In this document: piece after piece, positions 55,001 through 64,000 of the stretch
Layout of the letters: each line of letters begins with the position of its first letter
How positions within the stretch are numbered: the stretch's first letter is position 1
Source of the DNA: a virus
Strand: one strand, 5' to 3'
IMG/VR virus record: IMGVR_UViG_3300008339_009519
Coordinates: 1-64,000 of that record
DNA: 64,000 nucleotides
Notes under the pieces: generated by a model
The model's input: the letters and a program-made list of their open reading frames with translations, nothing else
What the model was told of the DNA's origin: nothing
Databases searched by the model: none
Program-made: the position numbers and the translations under genes

Positions 55001-55467
55001 TTCCTATTCCATTATAGGAAGCTGTATTTGAAGGCAAAATTGTAAAATACCTACTTACATAGAAACTATGCGCAAAGTTTTGTGTTTCAAAATCACCAAT
55101 TTTATTTGAAAAATTATTTTCAATAGAATTATTTGAATTAGTGATTATATGATTGCTGATAGATACTTCTGAATTTTTTACTATTGGCGAATGCATGCTT
55201 TGGAATAACTCTGAATTTGTTTTTGCATATCTCAAAACGCCAAATTCATCAGCATACATAGCTACATCTTCAGCTGCAGCTGTTGTCACACCAAAGTTTT
55301 CATTAATTAAAGAAGATGTGTCAATTACTGACAGAGCATTTTCTGGTCTTACCCCATCAGTAGAATACCATCCGAAGATTTACTGCATTGTCGGGTAAGA
55401 TTTTCCCTTTTTTGATTGCGGCTTCTCCATCGTTGCCTGGATCTGTGTAATTTATAAAACTTTGCAC
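49047..55467 (-). CDS. Giant baseplate/tail protein with peptidoglycan-binding domain, needs +1 frameshift
   Basis: 2139 residues with recoding. Starts at GTG 55467, behind GAGGA. Frame 0 meets CGG at 55374-55372 (codon 32) and stops four codons later. Skipping C gives VNLGWYSTDGVRPENAL and continues to VTTAAAEDVAMYADE and the long frame. A PG-binding-1 module is visible near the middle (YTLKLNGYAVTVNGTYGSQTANAVTKFQV). The rest is beta-rich baseplate/tail sequence. The internal GTG at 55289 would lose about 58 N-terminal residues. Confidence 0.85.
55372..55374 (-). other. +1 recoding site 9 (CTT CGG A)
   Basis: Codon 32 of the giant baseplate protein; C-skip joins NAVNL to GWYSTDG. Confidence 0.85.
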
Positions 55468-55468
55468 T

Positions 55469-58400
55469 TTATTCCTCTTCGTAATCTGGCTTTAAATTAT
55501 TATAGGAATCTATAATATATGGAGTTGAACCTAAAAGACCCATTTGATACTGAGAATATCTCAAAATAGGATACCATTTTGGCAGGTTCCATGAAGTATC
55601 TGCTGTATTTTCATAATAAACCCTGTTCGTATACTGATCTTTTTTAAAGACTGGATTTGTTAAATAGTGGTAATATCCAGTAGCGCCACCAATTGCAGAA
55701 TTTAAAAATGGCTCAGCTGAATTAGACTGATTTACGTCATATCTTTCATACCAATAAACAATATCTCCCACTATAGTAACAGGATTTGAGCTAGAGGACT
55801 GGTTAAATTCACTATCAACAACCACAAACCAATAGCCTGGGGTAGCATCATTCCAAGCTATGTATGGGCCAATATTAAAGTTTCCTAGGCTGTCAGCACT
55901 TACTACTCCAGAATCTACGTATTGCCCTGGTTGAGAAGAGCTCGTTGAATATGGTTTATTAAGAGCTTCATAAAGAGATCTTGCTTTTCTCCAATAAACT
56001 GCAGCATTTGGAGTAGCATTGCCGTATATAAATTGTTTTTCTTCACCGTCTGCATTAATTATCTTTTTGCTTACTTCTGCGGATAGCTTCTCGGTTTCTT
56101 CTACTCTTGGCAAAACTACGTAAGATGCGGTTGCTGATATATCATCACCAACACTATTTAAATAAATATAATTTGAACTTGGCTTTTCTATTTCTGAACC
56201 AGTATATCTAACATATGCTCTTGCATAACCATCTTCGTTTGTTTGCACAAATGATGGGGTAGCATCAATGTTTTCTCCAATAATATCAATCTCTATATGT
56301 GGCTTTGGATTTTCATTTATATCTTTAGACCATATATTAACGGCCATAAAATCTTTTGTTCCCTGAGTAATTTGATTAGGAGAAACTTGGGCTTCGATTG
56401 AATTAAATGGATAACTAGTATGAGATAAGTATACAAATCCTTCATCAAAAGGAGATATTAAAGGATTTAAAGTTAATGGATTAATCTCATAATCTTGATC
56501 AAATAGGGCAGACTCATAGTGCACTTCGGTATAATACTCATAATTTGGAGTAGTCAAAAGAGTAACTTTTGATCTATAAGAATTATCTATTGAATTATAA
56601 TGCTCATTGTCTAAATTAAAAGTATTTTTTACTCTATAAGAAATTTTATATTCTCTATTTGTATAAAATACTGGAGTTGAGGATTGCGTTAAATCAATAA
56701 CGTTTGATCCATATTCCTTGTTTTGAACAATTGTTTGTCCAGTAAATTGGTCTATTGCTGACACATCAAAAATATTTGGATATGCTAGCGCTAGATAATT
56801 TTCATGAGTTGGCGTTATATATTCAACATTATGATAAGACAGTTCAGTTGGAGTAGCTTCATTTGAAAATGACACTTGGGTATAGTTTATTGTAGACCCA
56901 TCTTCTGGGTCCATATTACCAACCACAACAATCACTGGAGAACCTTGTCTAGCTATTGCTGGTAGAACTATTTCATCTTCGTTTTCTGTCAAAACTTTTT
57001 CTGGAATTGAGTAAATATATCTTTCTTTTCCATTCTGGAAATACCATCCAGAATTTATTGATGGCGATATTAAATCATTTCTCCAGTCTTTTAGATAGGC
57101 ATAGAGCGCAATATTTTTCATAATATATTTATTTGTCACTGGATCTAGGTAGTTTAAAACTCCTGTTGGAGTTGACCCTAAATCAAATGGGTAGTATGGC
57201 TCCATAGGAACATCACTTAACGTTCTTAAATCAGTAAATAATTCTGGTGCTTCTGATTGCCTAATATTATTGTTATTGTAATATGATATTTGAACTTCAA
57301 TATCATCGTTTTGATCTATTGCTTGAATTTGTTGAATTACTAAATTATCATTTTCTGCATAGGAAGAAAGACCAAATGATGATCTTTCAAAATCAAAAAA
57401 TCCTATTAAATTATTCTTTGTAGAATCAACCCAATCATAGTTTACTGTTGAGTAGTCCGATACTACACCATCTTTACCTAAATAAAATCCAATGCTTGAC
57501 ACATAGTCAGCAGTAAATGGTTCCCATTTTGAAGAACTAAATGGATAATCTGCGCCATCTGCTGAAGACACCATTAAATAATTAGGAGTTGCATTATAAG
57601 GGAATTTAATATTCTTAAAGTAATAATTTGCTGTTGCTCCTGTGGTGCCTATGTACCCCGGCATTTGTTCTGGTGTAGAAAAATTGGGGTTAATATAGCT
57701 AAAAATTATATTTGGACTTGCAGAAAGCAAGTGTGTCATATTGGTGTCTCTATTTAGAGAGAGACCACCATAACCGGAGTATGACCCAGAGGAGTGGTCT
57801 ATGTCATATGAGTCCTCAATAACATTGTCTATATGGACGTATAGAGGTGTGACCCCATTAGGGATAATAACATCTTTAAGAATATCTTGAGGTGTAAAAA
57901 CAATTGGGCTTGTTTCATCTATATTGCTGCTGTTGTTTATAACTAAACCAAATCTACTTGATCTAACAGCAGGAGTGTTTTTTATTCTTGTTTTAAGTGA
58001 ATCATATATATTTGATCCAACTTTTAAATTTAGTGCATAAGGGGAGTCATTAATTTGTGCTGCTGTTTTTACAATTCTTGAATTAGTTGAGCTTACAGAA
58101 CTGTATGGTGTCGCATCAACAAACCCAACCCATCCATAATTTCCATTTGCCCCCAAATAATTAGTGCTGTTAATAAAGCTTATTGTTGCTTCATCTACTG
58201 CATAAAGTGGTATTTCATTAAATGTATATGATTCGGTTGCCGAAACATCGAAAGTGTTAACATACGGTGTTCCACCAGAATTATAATATATGGATTCACC
58301 AGTAGTAAATCCCGATCCATTAAATATTGGTCGAACGATGTATTCAGGGGAGGATGCTATCGTGTATTTATTTTTTACAGTATCTTGATATCTTGCAGTA

Positions 58401-60218
58401 TATACTGCATCGTTTGGTATATCGCCATGTAAGTTCAGTTTTAGCGTAACATCATAATTTATTGTAGCTGAATTGTTATCAACATAGTTTTCTAAATATG
58501 AAACATAGCTGTCATATTTTACTCGTATTGGTTCATATGCATTTTCGTAGTCGTCGTACTTTATACCGCTTACTCTAAGTCCAAATGAGTACTGTTGAAT
58601 GTCAGAATTAATTTTTTCTAATTTAATTTTAGCGTCTTCAAAATCTCCAACTCCTGGCTGATATATATCAATATATGACTCAGGAGTTGCTGAGTCTGCT
58701 ATCTGTGGTATTGAAGAAACCCCTTCAGCTTTTCTGCCAGCATAGTCCCAGTATGCCTCTCCCCACTTTATATATCCTAAATTTGTTGGGTAATTTTCAT
58801 TAATGTATTCAACAAAATCATAAAACTGTTTTGTTGGTACTCCTTCTTTTGAAAAGAATTCTGACATCGTCATCATATCAGATATTTCAATTAACTCTGG
58901 GGTAGCTCCTTGATACGCAGAATCTGGTGTTGCTCCAACTGCTCTCCAAATATCTAGCTCTCTTCTTAGGGTAAGCTTCAAACCTTCTTCATTAATTGAA
59001 GGTGGGTTTTGCCCAACATCAAGAATTCTTTTTGCAAAGTTTGTATTTGTTTCTAAATAAAGTCTTTGAAGGCCCACTCTCAATCCAAACTCATCAAAGC
59101 TGTTTAGAGTTTGTACGGGTATTGAATCAAAGTCAGCGTTATCAACAAGCAGTTTTGCAAAGTTTTTTACAGTGTATAATTCGTTAGTTGTAAAATTATA
59201 AAAGAAAACATAGTCAGTTGCCCTATGTTCTAATAATTCTTTCATTGTTGAAACTCTTGCTAGCTCTACGTTGTCTCCTGTAACCTTAACAAAACCAGGA
59301 GACACTGGAGTATAAAGATATAACCAAGCTATCTCATTTTCATTAGCAGAATCAATAAACGAATCAAGTTCTATTCTTGAAATAAATTCATCTATTGTGT
59401 CTAAACTGTCACCAATTAAAGCATTAATAAATTTACCAGCAGTTGTTTCTGGCAAAGCTAATTCTGGGGTTGCTCTTTCTAGCGAATCGGCAAATGGTTT
59501 AGTCCAAGATGGGAACCTATTGAGAATATTTCTAGTGTGGTCAGATATAACTGGGCTTAATATATCCTCTATTTGGACTTGAATTAGCAAAAGGAAATTG
59601 GCATCAGAGAGATCTGAAGACGTACTGAACTCTACTTTAAATTTAACATAGCGTTTTACATCTCTCAAAAAAAGTAATGAAGTGTTTTCATTAATGTAAG
59701 CTATTTGCTGCCATTCTGATTCTTGTGCGTTTTCAGTTTCAGAAGTAAAAATTTTAATTTGTACTGTTGGTATTTCAGAACCAGGTAGATTATTTATTGC
59801 ATGCTTGTAGCCAATAATATCGGCTCTGCTTGTTGTATCAACAAATCTATATAAAAAACTAGACTGGGAATCTGGACCTAGAATCCAATATGGAGATGCA
59901 TCATCAAGATTAAAAAGATAATATCCATTTTGGATCTCATCATAATTAAAGAAACCATACTGTCCGTGAATCTTGGTCTAATTTAATTTCCCCATAATTA
60001 GTCACCTTTACGGAGCCATCTATGGTTGGAGTAGCGTCCTCCAAGATTTCAGTTCCTACAAATGTAAAATCGCCAAGTTCATTGAGGCCATTAGGAGATC
60101 TAAATGTAGAATAATTTGTGTAGAACCTATTTGAGTAGATGTCAAATACATTGGAAGTCCAGGTAGATGCACTTATATTAAAATCATTTTTATTTAATGC
60201 TAAAAAATAAGTTTTCAT
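55469..60218 (-). CDS. Giant tail/baseplate protein, needs +1 frameshift
   Basis: 1582 residues with recoding. Starts at ATG 60218; CGG at 59966-59964 (codon 85). Frame 0 ends five codons later as RTVWFL. Skipping C gives SGQYGFFNYDEIQNGYYLFN and continues through YINENTSLLFLRDVKRYV, joining the long downstream frame. N-terminal part contains a tail-assembly-like stretch (RFPSWTKPFADSLERATPE). Ig-like beta domains with NEDGYARAYV follow. The shift makes one gene of what looks like two. Confidence 0.88.
59964..59966 (-). other. +1 recoding site 10 (TCA CGG A)
   Basis: Codon 85 of the giant tail protein; C-skip gives QDS-G-QYGFFNYDE. Confidence 0.88.
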
Positions 60219-60232
60219 CTACCTGTCCTGAA

Positions 60233-61525
60233 TTAAATGGTATCAAGCCATATTGAGTATTCTGAAGTAACTCCATTATTTGGGTGAACAAACATCAAAT
60301 GCTGAGATGGTCTACTCATAGAATTAAAATATTCTTGGGCATAGGTGTTGGTGCTTTCTGGAGAACCCGAAATTCTCAATGTTGATGTACCAATAGTCAT
60401 TTTTGCCTGCTGGTGGTAATGACCCATGAATACATCTTCAAATTCCTCAGGGATAGCCCCGTCTTTCCACCCCATCACCTTTCTATAGTAAGCGGTAACT
60501 GTGTTAGGTGACGGCATTTGGTCTCCATGAATTAAAAGGCTTCCATATGAACCGATTCTATCCACTGCATACCAGTGTCTTTCGCCTCTTCCATCTGGAA
60601 TATTAAAGGTTATTCTTGGCTCATTTCTAAATATAAGACTTACAATTCTATAGAGAAGTCTATCCATATTTGATTCTGGGTCGTACATCTTTCTATTTCT
60701 TCCACCAACAGAGCCATGGTTTCCTATAACTCCAGTAACATTTACTTTGCTAAAATTCTGTAGTGCTGTAGTAAGGAACTTAGAAAGAACTTCTGGTCCA
60801 TTGATTCCAACCTGTCTATATAAACCAGAATCAAGTAAGTGGCTTTGACCAGGGAATATCTCTTCTCCCTCTACAATGTCTCCTAAGAGCCAAACATGAA
60901 GAGTGTCAACTGGATGATCTGCTCTCTGCATTTCAACGATCTTAAGCATCTTTTCTGTATAGAGCTCTATTCTTTGTGCTAGTACTTCTGAGTCATAATC
61001 CGGTGTCAGCTTGCCCAACTGCCAGTCTGCAAAGACTGCTACAGCTACTTCTGCGTCACCTTGACCACTTCTTTTAAGTTCCTTTTTTTCTGGAACAGTT
61101 ATATTTACATTTGCGAATGCGTCATAAGCTGCTGCGTAGATCGCGTTTACAGTTTCATTTCTTACATTCTTGTGCTTATCAGCTAATCTTGCTAGTCTTT
61201 TGTTCTCTGATCTTAAAAAATCAATTGTAGAATCAGTTATATTTCTTTCTGGATGAGCTATTCTAGCTAATTCAATATTGGATTCATTTGACTGTTGATT
61301 GTCTATTTCTTCTTCTTCTATTTCATCAAAAGTATTATAAAATGAATCTTGTCCAGTAGAAAAATACATTGAAGCTTGATCTTCAGAAACTTCTTTTGCA
61401 AAAAGGTTGTCTGCCATTACTGAGCCTGGGATGTCTTCATCTCCCTCAACAAGCCCTCTGGCGTGTTTCATATTTTTTGCTTTGACTATGTGAGTTTTAG
61501 TGACAAGAAAAAGCTTGTCTGACAT
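60233..61525 (-). CDS. Metallophosphoesterase with N-terminal domain like 32613-32804
   Basis: 430 residues from ATG 61525. Calcineurin-like motifs: FADWQLGK, WLLGDIVEGE, GVIGNHG, LIHGDQM, MGHYHQ. The N-terminal 60 residues (FLVTKTHIVKAKNMKHARGL) resemble the small protein 32613-32804. An enzyme embedded in the baseplate operon is unusual; role in virion or host unknown. Confidence 0.8.
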   Translation of the reverse strand: MSDKLFLVTKTHIVKAKNMKHARGLVEGDEDIPGSVMADNLFAKEVSEDQASMYFSTGQDSFYNTFDEIEEEEIDNQQSNESNIELARIAHPERNITDSTIDFLRSENKRLARLADKHKNVRNETVNAIYAAAYDAFANVNITVPEKKELKRSGQGDAEVAVAVFADWQLGKLTPDYDSEVLAQRIELYTEKMLKIVEMQRADHPVDTLHVWLLGDIVEGEEIFPGQSHLLDSGLYRQVGINGPEVLSKFLTTALQNFSKVNVTGVIGNHGSVGGRNRKMYDPESNMDRLLYRIVSLIFRNEPRITFNIPDGRGERHWYAVDRIGSYGSLLIHGDQMPSPNTVTAYYRKVMGWKDGAIPEEFEDVFMGHYHQQAKMTIGTSTLRISGSPESTNTYAQEYFNSMSRPSQHLMFVHPNNGVTSEYSIWLDTI

Positions 61526-61544
61526 GTGTACCACTCTTTCGGTT

Positions 61545-62714
61545 CTAATATCCTGTAGAAGACATTATAACAGAAAAAACGGACACAGTGCCAGCTATCA
61601 TGTATTCTCTTTCAGAATTTAGGGTGAATATTCCCTTGGGGATTTCTTGCCCTCTTGCTGTCACGCTAAGAACATTTACAGATTTTATAAAGTCTGAAGA
61701 AGCTCTTATCTGAGATTCAATGTCGGCATAGGAAAGTGTACCACCAATAGTGAACGAGTTCAAGTATCTTCTCAAAAAGATTGAAGCCTGGTTTTCAAGA
61801 GCAGAAACTGCCGCACTAGACAAGCCCTGAGGCAGCACTATATTAACAGCTAGGCTGATAGGCACTCTTTCTGCAATTCTTATATTTAATTTAATGCCTA
61901 CAGGCTTTCTTGGGGAAAGATTATCTAACACGTTTTGAACAAATGAAGGACTAATCGTTTGAGTTTCTGGGACTACAATAACATCACAGGAACCCATTCC
62001 ATATGATGACTCACGTATACGTACGTCTCTGACCCCAGGAAGGGCAAGAGCGTTTAGTCTCAATGATTCAGCGGTGCCGTATGACTTTTCTTTAATAGAA
62101 AAGCTTATTCTTCTCCTGTAGGAGTCATCACTTTCCATACCTGGCATAGCAAATATCTCTTTTGTATTTGTGCAAAATATGATAGATCCCTCTACGGAAG
62201 TAAAGTTATGCTTAGTAAGAGTATTTTTTGCTGCAGTAAAATCTTGCCCAGTAAAAGAAGCAGCTATTCTTCCATAAGCTCTGGTTGTGCCAGCAATAAT
62301 TGTTACTGAATCTTGAAGTTTATATTGGTACTGTTTGGAAGAAAATTCTGTAACATCATTATAAACTAATGTATCTTTTGGTATGACTATATCGCTAGAT
62401 GATGGAGAAGAAATAAAGAATTCTATATTATAGCTCATTCTATCTTGTTCTATTTCTGGAGAAACAATTTTTCTTCTTACCCCATACAATTCACCTATAA
62501 GGTCCAGTGATCTACCAGAAGCTGTGGATATAGATGTCTGATTGACACTAAACTTTAACGCCTCATATAAATCACCCATTTCTACTGCTACCGCTTCAGC
62601 AAAGGCTCTAGCTATTGAGCCAGGATATGTTGCAGTAATGCCAGCATTTTTCTCTAGTGACAGAAGCATCTTCCCTAGAATCTCTGTTTTACTTTTGCTG
62701 TATACGATTGGCAT
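61545..62714 (-). CDS. Baseplate J-like wedge protein
   Basis: 389 residues. Helical start (AGITATYPGSIARAFAEAVAVEMGDLYEAL), SGRSLDLIGELYGVRR, and the central AxPGVRDVRI with a C-terminal beta domain are typical baseplate J/gp6 family. Shows a contractile tail. Confidence 0.87.
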   Translation of the reverse strand: MPIVYSKSKTEILGKMLLSLEKNAGITATYPGSIARAFAEAVAVEMGDLYEALKFSVNQTSISTASGRSLDLIGELYGVRRKIVSPEIEQDRMSYNIEFFISSPSSSDIVIPKDTLVYNDVTEFSSKQYQYKLQDSVTIIAGTTRAYGRIAASFTGQDFTAAKNTLTKHNFTSVEGSIIFCTNTKEIFAMPGMESDDSYRRRISFSIKEKSYGTAESLRLNALALPGVRDVRIRESSYGMGSCDVIVVPETQTISPSFVQNVLDNLSPRKPVGIKLNIRIAERVPISLAVNIVLPQGLSSAAVSALENQASIFLRRYLNSFTIGGTLSYADIESQIRASSDFIKSVNVLSVTARGQEIPKGIFTLNSEREYMIAGTVSVFSVIMSSTGY

Positions 62715-62726
62715 TTTTGCTCCTGT

Positions 62727-63110
62727 TTATATATCTTGAGTTATGGATAGGGTAATTGGCTCTAAAGAGTTGTCTTCAATATGCACATCAAATCTTATTG
62801 CTGTTGCAGATACTGGAACTGCGTCTATTGATATAGATCTTCCTTTAAATATTCCACCTTTAGTTTCATTTTCTAAAGCTTCTCTAATAATTCTTTTGCC
62901 TATTTCACCTGTAGTTTTACTTTGTGGCATTCCTTTGAGAAGGGACAAGTCACAACCTAATCTTGGGTAAATTGTAAAATCATTTGGTTCAGTCATCAAC
63001 CTTAAATAGATTTGCTGGGTATCTTTTTGAGCCCTATTTTGGACCATAGCTATATCTTTATTGCCAGATAATTTAATGTCTCCATCGTATCCAAAATAAA
63101 AATCGCTCAT
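62727..63110 (-). CDS. gp25-like baseplate wedge protein
   Basis: 127 residues from ATG 63110 (TAATG overlap). DIAMVQNRAQKDTQQIYLRLMTEPNDFTIYPRLGCDL and the helical IGKRIIREALENE are gp25/W-family motifs. An upstream ATG at 63137 would put CGG in the reading frame, but the TAATG overlap favours 63110. Confidence 0.87.
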   Translation of the reverse strand: MSDFYFGYDGDIKLSGNKDIAMVQNRAQKDTQQIYLRLMTEPNDFTIYPRLGCDLSLLKGMPQSKTTGEIGKRIIREALENETKGGIFKGRSISIDAVPVSATAIRFDVHIEDNSLEPITLSITQDI

Positions 63111-63793
63111 TATTTTTCCAAACCGTCTGTTATCCATGGAAAGTTTTCTAGATTTCCTGACTTATTTAACTCACTATTTGAAACTTTATCTAAAGCGTCT
63201 TGGAATGTATATCCATTTGACATGAAATCGACAAGTAATTCAACTTCTGATTCAGTGTGCGTTTTAGCATACGTGTCAATTAAAGTTTTTTGCTCTAGAG
63301 TAAGTTTATTTGGGTCAGATACCAGTGGAGTATCCTTTCCTAAATTTAAACCTAAACCATATTCACCCATAATAGTAATAGGGCTTTGCTCTTGGTTCTG
63401 TGTAAATTGCTCCAAATTATTCAAATAATAACCTGATCTATAATAAGCTGGATTATTTAAGAAATCATTAGTTTTTAAAAGAGCTGGCTCATTATACACG
63501 TCAGAAGCTGGATTAAATGATTTGTCATTCCATCTTAAACCGTCATCATCTCTACAAAAGAACTTAATAGAATCTGCTACAATCGCAACACTTCTTGTAT
63601 TTGGATTTAAAATAAGTCCAACACCAGGAGCTGCAAATATTTCTATTTCACCCGAGTCGGCTATTCTTATGAAACCCTTGTGGTCTGGATGAGTAATACC
63701 AACTTCTCTATTTGAAAATTCTTTTCTTCTCTTTAATTCTGCTCCCTCATTAAAGACATTAGATTTTCTTGACTCTTCTTCATTATTAATCAT
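63110..63793 (-). CDS. Baseplate-associated protein
   Basis: 227 residues. Beta-rich N-terminus (GFIRIADSGEIEIFAAPGVGLILNPNTRSVAIVADSIKFF), then a helical C-terminus. Likely baseplate/hub subunit by position between the hub-like gene and gp25. No recognised enzyme motif. Confidence 0.55.
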   Translation of the reverse strand: MINNEEESRKSNVFNEGAELKRRKEFSNREVGITHPDHKGFIRIADSGEIEIFAAPGVGLILNPNTRSVAIVADSIKFFCRDDDGLRWNDKSFNPASDVYNEPALLKTNDFLNNPAYYRSGYYLNNLEQFTQNQEQSPITIMGEYGLGLNLGKDTPLVSDPNKLTLEQKTLIDTYAKTHTESEVELLVDFMSNGYTFQDALDKVSNSELNKSGNLENFPWITDGLEK

Positions 63794-63795
63794 AA

Positions 63796-64000
63796 TTACA
63801 CCATAAACTTTGGGATACCGGTATCTACCGTTGTATTTCGAGTATTTTTATATGAACGTGGTTCGTTGAAGTACATTATAATATATGGATCGTCTTCGTG
63901 CTCATCTCTAAAACCCACGAGGCATCGTGTGCCTGGTGATGGGGCTACTGATTGTATGCCATAGATAAACGGGCAAGGGACATTGGGTATCATGTTCCCG
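63796..64000 (-). CDS. Baseplate hub/spike OB-fold protein (5' end cut by window)
   Basis: The frame runs to the window edge. VPCPFIYGIQSVAPSPGTRCLVGFRDEHEDDPYIIMYF is like gp5-type OB-fold spike proteins. ATG 63993 has no good RBS, so the true start is probably outside. The last bases read C-GGG-AAC-ATG in this frame; if upstream codons lie in the other frame, CGG here could be another recoding site. Confidence 0.55.
   Translation of the reverse strand, partial: GNMIPNVPCPFIYGIQSVAPSPGTRCLVGFRDEHEDDPYIIMYFNEPRSYKNTRNTTVDTGIPKFMV

Noticed and set aside
59669-59945. A non-coding gap between two tail genes
   Set aside because: The region is fully coding in the +1 frame after the CGG at 59964 and joins the two parts of one gene.
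8956-59966. P-site slippage on a shared slippery codon (prfB-like)
   Set aside because: Codons before CGG are ATT, TTG, TCG, CCA, AAT, CTT, ACT and TCA, and most could not re-pair after a +1 move. I found no common Shine-Dalgarno-like element upstream.
8340-60218. Random sequencing or assembly indels as the reason for the ten split genes
   Set aside because: All ten breaks are the same event (one extra C directly before GG, CGG in frame 0), while CCG/CGG is common in other frames without any break. Random errors would not pick one codon. A systematic platform artefact cannot be excluded without reads, so it remains the main alternative.
63111-63137. Start of the gp25-like gene at ATG 63137, giving an in-frame CGG
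   Set aside because: The TAATG overlap at 63110 and the family N-terminus (MSDFYFGYDG) favour the shorter start, so this CGG is not within the coding frame.
1-64000. tRNA genes that could decode CGG or CGGN
   Set aside because: I found no cloverleaf-like sequence or T-loop motif outside coding regions in this window; the non-coding gaps are short.
1-64000. CRISPR array, integrase or transposon
   Set aside because: No regularly spaced repeats, and no integrase or transposase motifs seen. The Cas4-like nuclease is a stand-alone replication or recombination gene.

Overview
The window is 64 kb of a large, AT-rich tailed phage with a contractile tail. gp25-like and baseplate J-like wedge genes sit next to giant baseplate and tail proteins. 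It also carries a phage replication set: a DnaE-type polymerase, a DnaB-type helicase, an archaeo-eukaryotic-type primase, ThyX and a B12-dependent ribonucleotide reductase. A 1433-residue secreted protein with Ser/Thr/Val linkers, and small-protein families that I associate with actinophages, suggest a low-GC freshwater actinomycete host. That host assignment is inference.

Layout. 1-3010 (+): a gamma-butyrobetaine-hydroxylase-like oxygenase (cut by the window edge), an acyl-CoA dehydrogenase, and a cluster of tiny membrane, lipoprotein and Cys-rich proteins that looks like a lysis or envelope cassette. 3007-13745 (-): a prolyl-hydroxylase-like enzyme, the giant surface protein, then a sugar and surface-modification cassette (NeuD-like acetyltransferase, FkbM methyltransferase, three glycosyltransferases, two more Fe(II)/2OG oxygenases). 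13761-17094 (-): a packed run of small Lys-rich proteins around the endolysin. 17165-20888 (-): dNMP kinase, RNase H, sigma factor, nuclease. 20979-21152 (+): one isolated small gene with its own promoter region and terminator. 21206-39183 (-): replication, repair, nucleotide metabolism and more glycosyltransferases. 39326-64000 (-): tail and baseplate genes.

Main discovery. Ten minus-strand genes are each broken in frame at a CGG codon. In every case, skipping the C (reading the next GGN as glycine, +1 frame) restores a full-length product. In the best-conserved families the restored Gly is the residue expected: GxGGHS of the NeuD-type acetyltransferase, SxHxxGxAxD of the M15 peptidase, and the GxxxH motif of the Cas4/RecB-like nuclease. 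The affected genes are the acetyltransferase, endolysin, a small basic protein, sigma factor, two nucleases, primase, a small protein beside the primase, and two giant baseplate proteins. Scanning CGG codons by eye, I found only one read as ordinary in-frame Arg (33697-33699). The codons before the CGGs differ, so P-site slippage is not the common cause. The data fit either an A-site +1 skip at CGG or quadruplet decoding of CGGN as Gly. I saw no tRNA gene in the window, so any special tRNA would have to lie elsewhere or come from the host.

How it fits together. Replication (primase, nucleases), late transcription (sigma factor), virion assembly (two baseplate proteins) and lysis (endolysin) each contain a gene that needs the same recoding event. 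Recoding would therefore be a genome-wide requirement and could gate the infection cycle. Gene packing supports the recoded frames: the shifted reading of the sigma factor and of the small gene before the primase ends exactly on the start codon of the next gene.
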